A stretch of 64,000 bases of DNA, from the NCBI GenBank assembly GCA_947496375.1, contig CANMCY010000005.1, positions 1 to 64,000 on the forward strand. The letters run 5' to 3'. This DNA is from Flavobacteriales bacterium. GTDB taxonomy: Bacteria; Bacteroidota; Bacteroidia; NS11-12g; UBA955. Positions 17,521 through 27,564 of this stretch are shown piece by piece (the stretch's first letter is position 1; each line of letters starts with the position of its first letter). The notes under the pieces are model-generated. The model ran no database searches. It saw only the letters and a program-made list of their open reading frames with translations, and was not told where the DNA came from. Made by a program: the position numbers and the translations under genes.

Positions 17521-18822
17521 ATGAGATTAATTATTGTTACGTCTCTTTGTTGCCTTGTCACTCTGGTCCGGGCACAGATCACCATCACCCAGGCAGCCAT
17601 GCCTTCCGCTAATGATACCATTCGGTACTCTTCCGTTGCGCCGGCGGGGGTGAATTTAAATATTCAGCAAAAAGGAGCGTCCCAATCCTGGGATTACAGT
17701 AAGCTGGTTGCCAACGGGCAGGACATTTATCGATACGCAGCGGCCAATAATACCCCCTATTTGCTGTATTTTTTTAATCAGGTAGGCCTGAAAACTGCAG
17801 ATAGTCTGGGAGCAGGGCCTGTGATGCTAAAGAATATTTATTCTTTTTTTACTAAAAACAGCACTGTGTTTAAACAGGAAGGAATAGGGTATTCCTATCA
17901 AGGGTTTCCACTCGCAGCGCAAAATAAAGACGATGATGAAATCTATCAGTTTCCGCTTAAATACGGAGACTCAGATGTGTCTACCTACAATTTCAGATTT
18001 GTTATTCCCGGTAACCTTCTCACGTTTGTTCAGGCAGGTGTGAGAACCAATGTGGTGGATGGCTGGGGAAGCATTGTAACGCCTTACAAAACGTATCCCA
18101 ATGTGCTGCGCGTAAAAACGCTGGTTAATGGCACCGATTCTTTGATAACGCAATTTGGCAGGGTTCCTATTCCACGCCGACAGGTAATATACAAATGGTT
18201 AAGTGCAGATGAAAAAATACCGGTTCTGGAAATGACGGGAACAGAAACCGGAGGCAATTTTACCGCTACTCAGATCCGCTATCGCGATAAATACCTGGGA
18301 CTGGTAAGTCCGCTCAGACCGCAGGCGGGCTTTAGCATCAGTAAATCTTCCGGTTTTGTAACGGTGGATACCTTTACACTCACCGACCGCAGCAGGCCAT
18401 TTGCCACGGGATGGAACTGGCAGATAACGCCCGGTGCCGGTGTTTCATTTGTGAGCGGTACCACCGCCGGCAGCCGCAATCCCCGCGTGGTTTTTAGGCA
18501 AGCCGGTCTCTACAATGTATCATTGGTTGCCTCTAACACATTCGGTACCGATGATACTACTGCAGCCAATGCAATCAGTGTGCAATATGGCTTGTCTGTC
18601 GATAATTTCAATCTGTCTGAAAAGTACTTTTATCCTAATCCGGCAAGGGGACAGATTACCATGGTAAAACCGGGCACACTGCAAATTTTTGATGCAACGG
18701 GACGCTGTGTTTTGCAGTGCAAGGTTAGCGCTTCTCAGGTGGTTTCAATTCATGCGCTGCCGGTAGGTGTATACACTTTAAAGGTGAATGATTCAGCTGC
18801 AATGCCGCTATTGCATTATTAA
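17521..18822 (+). CDS. secreted protein with PKD-like and T9SS sorting domains
   Basis: 433 residues. Signal peptide MRLIIVTSLCCLVTLVRAQ; the promoter position excludes the ATG at 17512. A N-terminal region of about 250 residues has no recognised family, then a PKD-like beta-sandwich (about 265-350: GWNWQITPGAGVSF, NPRVVFRQAGLYNVSLVASN) and a C-terminal sorting domain (about 365-433, with KYFYPNPARGQI, GVYTLKV). T9SS cargo of this type is cut and anchored at the cell surface or released. Function of the N-terminal part unknown. Monocistronic with its own promoter. Confidence 0.85.
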   Translation: MRLIIVTSLCCLVTLVRAQITITQAAMPSANDTIRYSSVAPAGVNLNIQQKGASQSWDYSKLVANGQDIYRYAAANNTPYLLYFFNQVGLKTADSLGAGPVMLKNIYSFFTKNSTVFKQEGIGYSYQGFPLAAQNKDDDEIYQFPLKYGDSDVSTYNFRFVIPGNLLTFVQAGVRTNVVDGWGSIVTPYKTYPNVLRVKTLVNGTDSLITQFGRVPIPRRQVIYKWLSADEKIPVLEMTGTETGGNFTATQIRYRDKYLGLVSPLRPQAGFSISKSSGFVTVDTFTLTDRSRPFATGWNWQITPGAGVSFVSGTTAGSRNPRVVFRQAGLYNVSLVASNTFGTDDTTAANAISVQYGLSVDNFNLSEKYFYPNPARGQITMVKPGTLQIFDATGRCVLQCKVSASQVVSIHALPVGVYTLKVNDSAAMPLLHY

Positions 18823-18917
18823 ATCAATTTTTGTTGAAATGGCAGGGTAATATCTGCCGAAATGCTTGTCAATCCATGCGCTAATCTTTACTTTCGCAGT
18901 GGTTATTTACTACTCTT

Positions 18918-20024
18918 GTGAAGATTGCAATATTAAAAGAAACCCGTGAGCGAGAGCAGCGGGTAGCCGTATCGCCTCAGGTGGCTGCTGCCTGGGTTAA
19001 ACAGGGTTTTGAAATTTCGGTGGAATCAGGTGCCGGCGCCGGTAGCTGGTTTACTGATCAGCTATATACAGACGGCGGTGCCTCGATTGGCACTCAGAAA
19101 GAAGTGCTCAGTAGAGCCGGTATTGTTATGAAAATCAATCCGCCAACTGCTGAAGAGATTGCCGCAATGCCTGAAGGATGTCTGCTTTGCAGTCTGCTGT
19201 ATCACAGAAGTAACCCTGAAATAATAGCCGCACTGAATGCTAAAAAAATATCAGCGGTTTCGCTGGATGCAATTCCCCGGATTTCCAGGGCCCAGGCCAT
19301 GGATGTGCTAAGCTCACAGTCGAACCTTGCCGGTTATATGGCCGTTATCAAGGGCGCCGGTTACCTGGATAAAATATTCCCGTTGTTGATGACGGCTGCC
19401 GGAACCATTACTCCGGCGCGCGTGTTGATTTTTGGTGTGGGTGTAGCCGGTTTGCAAGCCATTGCCACGGCCAAGCGCTTGGGCGCGGTTGTTGAAGCCA
19501 CCGACGTTCGTCCCGAAACCAAAGAGCAGGTGGAATCGTTGGGAGGCAAATTCATAGAGGTAAAGGGCGCTGAAGTGGGTAGTGAAGGTGGTTACGCCAA
19601 AGAGGCGACCGAAGAATATCGTGCAAAACAAAGAGAAGCTGTCAATAAATCGTTAGCCCAGGCCGATCTGGTCATTACCACGGCACTGGTTCCCGGTAGG
19701 AAGGCCCCGATTTTGGTGGATGAAGAGCAGGTGGGCATGATGAAGCCGGGATCAGTATTGATAGACATGGCGGCAGAACAAGGTGGCAACTGTGTATATA
19801 CAAAAGAATATGAAGTGGTAAATCATAATGGGGTTAGGATTGTAGGTGCTGCTAACATGGCGGCTGAATTACCTATCAATGCCAGTGAACTGTTTGCCAA
19901 AAACCTGGTGGAGCTAATGAAACTGATTGCTCCAAAATCAGAATTGGTATTGGATGTGAATGATGAAATTGTGGCCGGTTGTCTCGTGTGCCATGAGGGG
20001 GCTGTAAGATTGGCTGCGGGTTAA
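18918..20024 (+). CDS. pntAA: proton-translocating NAD(P) transhydrogenase, subunit alpha part 1
   Basis: NAD(H)-binding subunit of the membrane transhydrogenase that uses the proton gradient to make NADPH from NADH. 368 residues with a GTG start (VKIAILKETR...). Signatures: ILKETRERE, SGAGAGSWF, the NAD-binding GVGVAGLQAIATAKRLGA (about 172-189), and ALVPGRKAPILV and SVLIDMAAEQGGNC near the end. The alpha chain is split into soluble (AA) and membrane (AB) parts, as in Rhodospirillum. First gene of a three-gene operon; pntAB begins 19 bp on. Confidence 0.95.
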   Translation: MKIAILKETREREQRVAVSPQVAAAWVKQGFEISVESGAGAGSWFTDQLYTDGGASIGTQKEVLSRAGIVMKINPPTAEEIAAMPEGCLLCSLLYHRSNPEIIAALNAKKISAVSLDAIPRISRAQAMDVLSSQSNLAGYMAVIKGAGYLDKIFPLLMTAAGTITPARVLIFGVGVAGLQAIATAKRLGAVVEATDVRPETKEQVESLGGKFIEVKGAEVGSEGGYAKEATEEYRAKQREAVNKSLAQADLVITTALVPGRKAPILVDEEQVGMMKPGSVLIDMAAEQGGNCVYTKEYEVVNHNGVRIVGAANMAAELPINASELFAKNLVELMKLIAPKSELVLDVNDEIVAGCLVCHEGAVRLAAG

Positions 20025-20043
20025 AATAAATTATCAATAAGAA

Positions 20044-20370
20044 ATGGACTTAATATTCAACTTTATAGGCGAGAATATCTCAATGATATATCTCGTAATC
20101 CTCATGGTTTTTGTGGGGATTGAACTGATAGGGCATGTGCCCAGTGTGCTCCACACACCCCTTATGAGCGGTGCGAACGCCATACATGGTGTGGTATTGA
20201 TAGGCGCCATATATGTGCTGGGCCATGCTGAAGAAAACGATACTTTTAGTCTCATAGTGGGCTTTATTGGCGTAATTGTGGGAACCCTGAATGTAATCGG
20301 CGGATTTGTGGTTACCGACCGCATGCTTGAAATGTTTAAGAAAAAACCCGGGAAAGGAGCCAAATCGTGA
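20044..20370 (+). CDS. pntAB: NAD(P) transhydrogenase, subunit alpha part 2
   Basis: 108-residue membrane subunit with three or four helices (about 13-30, 40-58, 65-95), containing conserved IELIGHVPSVLHTPLMSGANA (about 20-40), which lines the proton path. It ends GKGAKS, and its TGA overlaps the GTG start of pntB (GTGA, 20367-20370). Together with pntAA and pntB it forms the complete transhydrogenase. Confidence 0.95.
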   Translation: MDLIFNFIGENISMIYLVILMVFVGIELIGHVPSVLHTPLMSGANAIHGVVLIGAIYVLGHAEENDTFSLIVGFIGVIVGTLNVIGGFVVTDRMLEMFKKKPGKGAKS

Positions 20371-21773
20371 GGCATTTTCAGGAAGTGTTATTTCTATTGG
20401 GTTCACTGGGATTTGTAGTGGGCCTGAAGATGATGGGTAAACCGGATAGCGCCCGTAAAGGCAATCTGGTGGCTGCAGTCGGTATGCTTTTCGCTGTTCT
20501 GGGTATAATGTTTTTCAAACACGGCGAGGAAGGTATTCACGTAGTAAATAATGTAGGACTGATTTCAGCTGCCATTGGTGTTGGAACGCTGGTGGGCTGG
20601 CTGATGGCCAAACGAGTACAGATGACAGCTATGCCCGAAATGGTTTCTCTATTCAATGGTATGGGTGGTTTGTGTGCAGCATTGATATCGCTGCTGGAAT
20701 GGAAATTTAAAGGGGATTCTATTGCCACTATGCCTGCAGGTGAATACCTGGCAATTATTGCAGGTCTTATCATTGGTACCGTATCGTTTGTGGGCAGCAT
20801 TGTAGCGTGGGGTAAGCTCAGCGGTAAACTGGGAGATTTTAGGTTTCCCGGACAGCAGTTTATTAACATCATTATGCTGCTTGCCATAGTAGGTGCTGCC
20901 TGGATGAACTTTGGTGCCGCCGCCGATAACAATATGCTTTATTTCTATCTGGTAATTGTTTTGGCAGCAGTTTACGGTTTACTGTTTGTGTTTCCTATCG
21001 GAGGTGCAGACATGCCTGTGGTTATTTCGTTGCTCAACTCATTTACCGGTGTGGCTGCTGCCTGCGGTGGATTTTTATACCACAACAATGTAATGCTGAT
21101 GGGTGGAGTACTGGTGGGTTCTGCAGGTACTATCCTTACCATCGTAATGTGCAAAGCCATGAATCGCAGTCTTACCAATGTGTTAATTGGTGCCGTTGGC
21201 GGAAGTTCTGTTGCTGCGTCTTCAGGCGGTAAATCCGGTGGCAGTGTTCGTGAGGTGCAGGCAACCGATGTGGCCATTTTGATGAAATATGCCCAAAAAG
21301 TGATTGTAGTGCCCGGTTATGGTCTGGCAGTTGCACAGGCGCAGCATGTAGTGCATGAGCTGGAGGGATTGCTTGAAGCCGAAGGGGTGGAGGTGAAATA
21401 TGCCATTCATCCTGTAGCGGGTCGTATGCCGGGTCACATGAATGTGTTGCTGGCTGAGAGCAACGTTAGTTATGATAAGCTCGTGGAAATGGAGCATATC
21501 AACCCAGAGTTTGCTACAACGGATGTGGTCCTGGTGGTAGGTGCAAATGATGTGGTGAACCCCGCAGCCAAAACCGATCCGTCAAGCCCAATTTATGGTA
21601 TGCCCATTCTGGATGTAGAAAACGCCAAACAGGTTATCGTATTGAAGCGAAGTATGAAATCCGGTTATGCGGGTATTGAAAATGAACTTTTCTACAACAG
21701 CAAGTGCGGCATGTTGTTTGGCGATGCCAAAGAAAGCCTGCAAAAGCTGGTGAATGAGGTAAAAACACTGTAA
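20367..21773 (+). CDS. pntB: NAD(P) transhydrogenase, subunit beta
   Basis: 468 residues, GTG start overlapping the pntAB stop codon. About eight or nine membrane helices in the first 270 residues, then the NADP(H)-binding domain: VIVVPGYGLAVAQAQH (about 310-326), HPVAGRMPGHMNVLLAE, VVLVVGANDVVNPAAKTD, and GYAGIENELFY near the end. All three chains are intact and in the standard order, so the operon should encode a working NADPH source. Confidence 0.95.
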   Translation: MRHFQEVLFLLGSLGFVVGLKMMGKPDSARKGNLVAAVGMLFAVLGIMFFKHGEEGIHVVNNVGLISAAIGVGTLVGWLMAKRVQMTAMPEMVSLFNGMGGLCAALISLLEWKFKGDSIATMPAGEYLAIIAGLIIGTVSFVGSIVAWGKLSGKLGDFRFPGQQFINIIMLLAIVGAAWMNFGAAADNNMLYFYLVIVLAAVYGLLFVFPIGGADMPVVISLLNSFTGVAAACGGFLYHNNVMLMGGVLVGSAGTILTIVMCKAMNRSLTNVLIGAVGGSSVAASSGGKSGGSVREVQATDVAILMKYAQKVIVVPGYGLAVAQAQHVVHELEGLLEAEGVEVKYAIHPVAGRMPGHMNVLLAESNVSYDKLVEMEHINPEFATTDVVLVVGANDVVNPAAKTDPSSPIYGMPILDVENAKQVIVLKRSMKSGYAGIENELFYNSKCGMLFGDAKESLQKLVNEVKTL

Positions 21774-21819
21774 TAAAAATGGTGCGGCAAACTATTATTG
21801 CCGTAATTTGCATCTGTCC

Positions 21820-23961
21820 ATGAAATCAGTTCTACTTACCCTGTTATTTCTGCTCACTACAGCGTCATTTGCGCAGTCTTATTATCATCAAAAGCCCCAG
21901 AAAGGCAATCCGGGTGGTGTCAATAAAGAAAATGACCAGGAAAATGATAATGGCGGTGGCTGGGTACTTATTATGGATTCGGCTGCAAAGCCCTCATATT
22001 CTGCTATTCAGGCACTTCCCATAGGTTTTAACTTTCGTTTTGCCGGCCAGTCTGTTACTCACTTTAAAGTGAGCAGTACGGGCTTCCTGACTTTTGATAC
22101 CCTGGCGGCTAATGCCCCGATAACCGGTCCGGAAGCACTGCCCAGCAGCAACTTGCCAAACCAAACCATCAGTATATGGGGAATGGGGAGCTATGGTAAT
22201 AATGATAAGGTAATCTGCAAGGTTTTTGGAAATCCTCCAAACCGACAGTTCTGGGTTAAGTTTTACAGCATGAGCACGCCGGGAGATAGTGTATCATACA
22301 ACTATTGGAGCATGGTGCTGGAAGAAGGCAGCCATGATATTCATCTGGTTTCTATGAATCACGGGGCAGTCCGGGATTATGTTTCATCCAAACATTCCCT
22401 AGGTATACAGATTTCAGCGTCTAACGCGACCATGGTTAACGGCAGTCCCAATATTCTGAATAGCCCACTGGGAGATTCATACAGTGACAACTTTTACTAC
22501 CGTTTTACCTACGGAAATCAGCCGACAACGGATGTGGCTGTTACTTCGTTTCATTTGCCGTTACTTACCCTTGCAGGAAAATCCAATGCCATAAAAGTGG
22601 TTGTTAAAAATGAAGGAGCCCAGGCGGTTACCTCATTGAAGCTGAATTATCAGCTTAATGCCGGTCCCATTCAAACCTTTGATTTGAACGGATTGAATAT
22701 CCTGCCATCTTCAGGTTCTGAGGATACACTCAAAGTTCCGGGTAATATGGCAGCCGTTATACCGGGTGATATTCAGCGGGTGAAGGTTTGGATAAGCAAT
22801 GTGAATGGTGGCAATGAATTGAATACAAATAATGACAGTACAGCGGCTCATACCACCGTTTATGCCGGTACTGCGCCCAAACACAGCAAGGTATTGTTGG
22901 AATACACTACGGGTGCATGGTGCACAGATTGTCCGCCGGCAGATGCAGTAGTGGAAAAAATGAAGAAATCCCTGAGTGATTCCCTCATTGTGATTGCCCA
23001 CCACACACTGGATGGTATGGCACTGCCCGGCGATTCTTTTGTGAAAGAGAAACTGGTTTCTTTCCCTGCTGCAATCGTTCAGAGGGATGCATTGCCTTCA
23101 AATCAAGAGATTGCCGTTGAAGGCACTGCTAGCTGGACATCTGCCGTACGCAATGCATTGCAAATGCAACGCTGGGCAGACATGCGTTTAAGTAACCTTC
23201 AACTGGATACCTTTGGTTTGCTTAGCTGGAAGTTGAAGGTAAAAATGCTGGATTATGTGGCCAAATCGGATATTAGGGTAGGGAGTGTTGTTGTAGAGGA
23301 CAACAGACGCGGAAACGGTCAGGCATTCGATCAACAGATTGCCAATAAATATCTTATCGCCGACGGCAGTACTTTCAAAGGCAAATCCAGTCCGCTGGTG
23401 GGCTACTTTCATCAAAATGTACCGGTATCTTCTCCAACAGGCATCTGGGGCGCCCCATGGTTGGCTTCCGCAGAAGTTCTTAAACCCGGTGACAGTTTTG
23501 AGTGGAACATGAGTTACCGTTTCGACAAACTGTTAAAGAAAGAATTCATGGCTTCCACAGCACAATATTTGCCCAGCGGCACTGATGTGTTTGTTTCCGG
23601 GAAGCCCATAGATATGAGGGTGGTGTCATTCTTGGCACTAAACGGTCAGGATGGGGATAGAAGTATTTTATCGGTAACCCAATCCAGGTTGTGGGAGGTA
23701 AGTCTCAATAACCGCAATATCAGCAAGGCAAATATGCGCCTCTATCCCAATCCGGCCAATGAACAGGCATTACTTGCCACCGACATGGCAGGAGAGAAGC
23801 GGATTGTTTTATTTAATGCTGCCGGACGTGTGATCCGGGAGTTTACTACCAGGGAAAGTGCCATTTTGATTTCAACCGAAACCCTTTCAGATGGTATTTA
23901 TTATCTGCAATGTGTGGGTGCCGACAATGCAAAGCAGGCAACACTGATGGTGCGTCACTGA
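21820..23961 (+). CDS. secreted Omp28/thioredoxin-like protein with T9SS sorting domain
   Basis: 713 residues from ATG 21820, which gives the signal peptide MKSVLLTLLFLLTTASFAQS; an upstream TTG would add four residues only. The N-terminal 280 residues form a beta-rich domain. A CARDB-like region (DVAVTSFHLPLLTL...) leads to a thioredoxin-like segment with LEYTTGAWCTDCPPAD (Cys near 367 and 370), as in Omp28-type Bacteroidota proteins, then the T9SS sorting domain (MRLYPNPANEQALL, DGIYYLQC). The CxxC suggests a redox or metal function at the cell surface. Convergent with the YyaL-type gene, with a 7-bp overlap of the 3' ends. Confidence 0.85.
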   Translation: MKSVLLTLLFLLTTASFAQSYYHQKPQKGNPGGVNKENDQENDNGGGWVLIMDSAAKPSYSAIQALPIGFNFRFAGQSVTHFKVSSTGFLTFDTLAANAPITGPEALPSSNLPNQTISIWGMGSYGNNDKVICKVFGNPPNRQFWVKFYSMSTPGDSVSYNYWSMVLEEGSHDIHLVSMNHGAVRDYVSSKHSLGIQISASNATMVNGSPNILNSPLGDSYSDNFYYRFTYGNQPTTDVAVTSFHLPLLTLAGKSNAIKVVVKNEGAQAVTSLKLNYQLNAGPIQTFDLNGLNILPSSGSEDTLKVPGNMAAVIPGDIQRVKVWISNVNGGNELNTNNDSTAAHTTVYAGTAPKHSKVLLEYTTGAWCTDCPPADAVVEKMKKSLSDSLIVIAHHTLDGMALPGDSFVKEKLVSFPAAIVQRDALPSNQEIAVEGTASWTSAVRNALQMQRWADMRLSNLQLDTFGLLSWKLKVKMLDYVAKSDIRVGSVVVEDNRRGNGQAFDQQIANKYLIADGSTFKGKSSPLVGYFHQNVPVSSPTGIWGAPWLASAEVLKPGDSFEWNMSYRFDKLLKKEFMASTAQYLPSGTDVFVSGKPIDMRVVSFLALNGQDGDRSILSVTQSRLWEVSLNNRNISKANMRLYPNPANEQALLATDMAGEKRIVLFNAAGRVIREFTTRESAILISTETLSDGIYYLQCVGADNAKQATLMVRH

Positions 23962-25991
23962 TTCAGTGAAATCAGATCCTGAATCATTTCAATGGCCTGT
24001 TCTGCATTATGAACCGGCTCAAGGCAGGTTTCTCCCAAACAAACATAGATATGAAGAGAATCCAATTTTTTACCGGTAAATTGAGGTAAATCATTTCCGC
24101 TTTCTGTAAAAGAAACCTGGGCATGAGATGGCAGGGCAAATAGCAGTTTTTGTGCTGCTTGTTCAGATTGGGGACCGGTGCAGGTTACCTGTATTAAACC
24201 TGAGGAGGAAGACAGTGCCATTCGGCCCCAATTGCTGTACCAACCCGGGTACTCTGATAGTTGTTTTTTTACAAAACCCATCAAATCTATGCCCATGGCC
24301 ATATAGCCATTCTTCTGGAAAATGGTGCCCAACTTGCCGAGCGTATGCGCCATCACAGAAACAGAACTGTTAATGACATCATCAGCCAGGTCTGTTTTTC
24401 TAACAATCAGATTTTCCCCATCCTGAGGCGAAAAATAAAATGCACCTGTTTCGGTATCACGGAATTTTTGTATGGCAGTATCGGCAAGGGTTTTGGCAAA
24501 ATGGGCGTATTCGGGTTTACCGGTAGCCGTGTAAAGGGCGGTCAATCCCTCGGCAACACAGGCATAATCTTCCAGGAACGCAGGAATGCTGGCTTTTCCC
24601 CGGCTGTAGATGCGATATAGCACGTTGTTTTGCCATAAGTTTTCTGCTATCCATGATGCCAGTTTCTCTGCCCGGTGCAGATATTCAGGGTTGTTAAGGT
24701 AAAGTCCTGCTTCTGCCAGGGCTTTTAACATCAGTCCATTCCAGGCAGCAATAATTTTATTGTCGAGTCCGGGGCGTGGACGTAAATCCTGGAAATTACG
24801 CAGTTTTTGTTTTACGGTTCTCAATAGTGCCGTGTAAGAACTTACATCCATATTCAGGGTTTCCAGCACCTGCAGTGGCGCCAGTTTTCGGTGAAGGATG
24901 TTTTGACCGTGCTCCCAGTTACCGTTTTCAGTACAAGAAAAAACCGTTTGGGCAAATTCCAGTTCATCTTCAACCAGGCATTGGTTCATTTCCTCATGGC
25001 TAAATACATAAAACTTGCCCTCTACACCTTCACTGTCAGCGTCTAATGCGCTGAAGAATGCAGTTCCGTCACTCAACTCTTTCAGGCAAAAATGAATGCA
25101 TTCTGTGGTAATTTCTTTGTAAAGCGGTGCATCGGATATGGAATATGCCCGGCTGAATAAACTGATGAGTTGGGCGTTGTCATATAACATTTTTTCAAAA
25201 TGGGGTGCAAACCACTTCCCGTCAGTACTGTATCGGCAGAAGCCACCGCGCAGATGATCGTAAATGCCGCCATTGGCCATTTTAAGCAATGACAGGTGGG
25301 TAAAGTCGAGGGCTTCCTCATTGCCAGTCTGCAAATAATAATCCAGTAAAAATTCATACTGATTGGGCAGCGGAAATTTAGGCACCCGGTTAGCTCCACC
25401 CTCTTCCCAGTCAAAGCCCTCTGCTATTTTTTCGTAGAGGGCGGGAATTTCTGCTTTGGTGAACAGCGTTGAATTTACCGATATCACCTCATTCATTCCT
25501 TTGAGCCCATTCATTACCTTGGCAGCATATTCCCTTGCTTTCTCTTGATCATGATTCCATAGGGTGTGAATTTGCAGTAACACCTGCTGCCATTTATCAA
25601 TGGGGAAGTAGGTTCCGGCGTAGATGGGACTGCCGTCGGGCAGACAAAATACGTTTAGTGGCCAGCCCCCTCGTCCCGTCATGAGCTGGCACGCGTCCAT
25701 ATATACCATGTCTATATCCGGGCGCTCCTCACGATCTACTTTCACATTGATGAAAAATGCATTCATCAGTTCAGCGGTTTTTTCATCCTCAAAACACTCT
25801 TTTTCCATCACATGGCACCAGTGGCAGGCACTATAACCCACGCTGATGAGTACAGGTTTGTTTTCACGCTGCGCCTGTTGCCAGAGTTTTTTGTGCCATT
25901 CTATCCAGTTGACCGGGTTGTGGGCATGTTGAAGCAAATAGGGACTGCCGGCATGGATAAGCGAATTGGTGTGTTTGGGATTGGCTTTCAC
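23955..25991 (-). CDS. YyaL-type thioredoxin-domain protein (DUF255, spermatogenesis-associated 20 family)
   Basis: 678 residues. N-terminal thioredoxin-fold domain: SPYLLQHAHNPVNW, VLISVGYSACHWCHVMEKE (CxxC near 53-56), then KVDREERPDID and TGRGGWPLNVF, all diagnostic of the family. The long C-terminal part is an alpha/alpha six-barrel, like glycoside hydrolases and N-acylglucosamine epimerases (RPGLDNKIIAAWNGLML). The reaction is not established; cytosolic, since no signal is seen. Intact family length. Starts divergently from the next small gene, 27 bp away. Confidence 0.92.
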   Translation of the reverse strand: MKANPKHTNSLIHAGSPYLLQHAHNPVNWIEWHKKLWQQAQRENKPVLISVGYSACHWCHVMEKECFEDEKTAELMNAFFINVKVDREERPDIDMVYMDACQLMTGRGGWPLNVFCLPDGSPIYAGTYFPIDKWQQVLLQIHTLWNHDQEKAREYAAKVMNGLKGMNEVISVNSTLFTKAEIPALYEKIAEGFDWEEGGANRVPKFPLPNQYEFLLDYYLQTGNEEALDFTHLSLLKMANGGIYDHLRGGFCRYSTDGKWFAPHFEKMLYDNAQLISLFSRAYSISDAPLYKEITTECIHFCLKELSDGTAFFSALDADSEGVEGKFYVFSHEEMNQCLVEDELEFAQTVFSCTENGNWEHGQNILHRKLAPLQVLETLNMDVSSYTALLRTVKQKLRNFQDLRPRPGLDNKIIAAWNGLMLKALAEAGLYLNNPEYLHRAEKLASWIAENLWQNNVLYRIYSRGKASIPAFLEDYACVAEGLTALYTATGKPEYAHFAKTLADTAIQKFRDTETGAFYFSPQDGENLIVRKTDLADDVINSSVSVMAHTLGKLGTIFQKNGYMAMGIDLMGFVKKQLSEYPGWYSNWGRMALSSSSGLIQVTCTGPQSEQAAQKLLFALPSHAQVSFTESGNDLPQFTGKKLDSLHIYVCLGETCLEPVHNAEQAIEMIQDLISLNQ

Positions 25992-26018
25992 GTGAACTTG
26001 ATGTTAATTTGAACAATC

Positions 26019-26546
26019 ATGGGCAAAGTTCGTTTGGCAGGCGCAATAATCAGCACATTGCTGACAATTAATGTGGCGTTCAGCCAGCGTGTGCTCACGG
26101 CCGATACCTTGCCCCGCAAATCTTTTGTTAATTATCGCGAAGCAGCCGATACGCTCTGGAGTAAGCTGGCCTCCAGGAAGAAATCGTCGCTGCTGGCGTA
26201 TACAGCATCAGATTCTGTATACTACCGTATGCTTAGAAAACAAAACCCTGAACTGAGCGAGCAAATTTCGCGTGGTTTATGGCTAACCTACGGCTATAAG
26301 GTCGATAAGTCCTATGGAAAGGCATATAAACAGCTGAGAAAACAGAAAATCGGGTTGTCGCGGTCAAAAAAAGATACAATTCTTGTTTCATTTACCGCAA
26401 ATAATGCGGAGATTATTCGGGTGGAACAATATTTTAAAAAAGGGAAGTTGCAGTATTGTTTGCGTTTTATGTTGTGGAATGCGGAAAATGGATGGTATTA
26501 CACCGGAAGTATCGATTTTTATGAAGACCGAACCCGATTACGCTAA
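26019..26546 (+). CDS. small secreted protein of unknown function
   Basis: 175 residues with a signal peptide (MGKVRLAGAIISTLLTINVAFS, cut near QRVL). The mature part is basic and amphipathic at first (SLLAYTASDSVYYRMLRKQNP), then a beta-strand-rich C-terminal half (IRVEQYFKKGKLQYCLRFML, GSIDFYEDRTRLR). No family recognised. Its TAA overlaps the TAG of the convergent pyrD gene by sharing CTAA at 26543-26546. Confidence 0.7.
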   Translation: MGKVRLAGAIISTLLTINVAFSQRVLTADTLPRKSFVNYREAADTLWSKLASRKKSSLLAYTASDSVYYRMLRKQNPELSEQISRGLWLTYGYKVDKSYGKAYKQLRKQKIGLSRSKKDTILVSFTANNAEIIRVEQYFKKGKLQYCLRFMLWNAENGWYYTGSIDFYEDRTRLR

Positions 26547-27559
26547 AGGCCTGACAGCAGTGTTTTTACCATTCCCGGGCCCTGGTAAACAAATCCGGTA
26601 TACACTTGATACAGCGTGGCGCCGGCGGCTTTTTTATCCTGAATATCTTTAGCGGTGAAAATACCACCCACACCCATGATCGGATAATCTGCACCCAGCA
26701 ATTCCCGCAATTGTTTGATTATTTCATTGCTTTTCTGCCTTACAGGAGCGCCGCTGAGGCCACCTGCACCAATTTTTTCAAGGGTATCTTGTCCGCAAAC
26801 GAGATTTTCTCTGGAGATAGTAGTGTTGGTAGCAATAATTCCTTCGATATTGCATTCGCGAACGGTATCAGCAATTTCACACAGGGCTTCCGGGGTTAAA
26901 TCCGGTGCGATTTTCAGTAGTATGGGTTTAGAATTTTCGTACTGATTTCTGAGCCGTTGCAGTTCCTGAAACAGGGCTGTTAAAAATGCCTTTTCCTGCA
27001 ATTCGCGTAAGCCGGGGGTGTTGGGGCTGCTCACGTTCACCACGATATAGTCTACCCAGGGATAGATTTTTTCAAAACAAATGCGATAATCGTCAATGGC
27101 ATTTTCGTTGGGCGTTACTTTGTTTTTCCCAATATTGCCTCCTACGATCAGGCCTGTGGGACGTTTTTTCAGACGTTCCACCATGGCATCAATTCCCTGA
27201 TTATTGAAGCCCATGCGGTTTATCAGCGCCAAATCTTTTTTTAGGCGGAAAAGTCGTGGTTTCGGGTTACCATCCTGTGGCAGCGGGGTAACTGTTCCTA
27301 CCTCCACAAACCCAAAGCCAAGATTCGTTAATAAATGCAGCCACCGGGCGTCTTTGTCGAAGCCGGCGGCAAGGCCAATGGGATTGGGGAAATTAATTCC
27401 CAGAAAAGTAACGGGTAGTCGGGTATTGCTTGCGTACCGGCGTTTAAAGATATTCTTTATCAAAGGCATTTTTAGTGCCAACGAGAGTAAATCCATGGCC
27501 ACATAGTGTGCCTTTTCGGGCGGCAGCATGAATAATAAGAAACGCAGGATACGATACAT
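26543..27559 (-). CDS. pyrD: dihydroorotate dehydrogenase (quinone), class 2
   Basis: Fourth step of de novo pyrimidine synthesis: dihydroorotate to orotate, with electrons to the quinone pool at the inner membrane. 338 residues. The N-terminal amphipathic helix (MYRILRFLLFMLPPEKAH) is the quinone-docking element of class 2 enzymes. FMN and substrate motifs: GLAAGFDKDA (about 63-72), NRMGFNNQG, VNVSSPNTPGLR (with the catalytic Ser, about 175-186), LKIAPDL, ATNTT and GVGGI. Five bases after purH, so purine and pyrimidine genes are probably co-transcribed. Confidence 0.95.
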   Translation of the reverse strand: MYRILRFLLFMLPPEKAHYVAMDLLSLALKMPLIKNIFKRRYASNTRLPVTFLGINFPNPIGLAAGFDKDARWLHLLTNLGFGFVEVGTVTPLPQDGNPKPRLFRLKKDLALINRMGFNNQGIDAMVERLKKRPTGLIVGGNIGKNKVTPNENAIDDYRICFEKIYPWVDYIVVNVSSPNTPGLRELQEKAFLTALFQELQRLRNQYENSKPILLKIAPDLTPEALCEIADTVRECNIEGIIATNTTISRENLVCGQDTLEKIGAGGLSGAPVRQKSNEIIKQLRELLGADYPIMGVGGIFTAKDIQDKKAAGATLYQVYTGFVYQGPGMVKTLLSGL

Positions 27560-27564
27560 GGGCT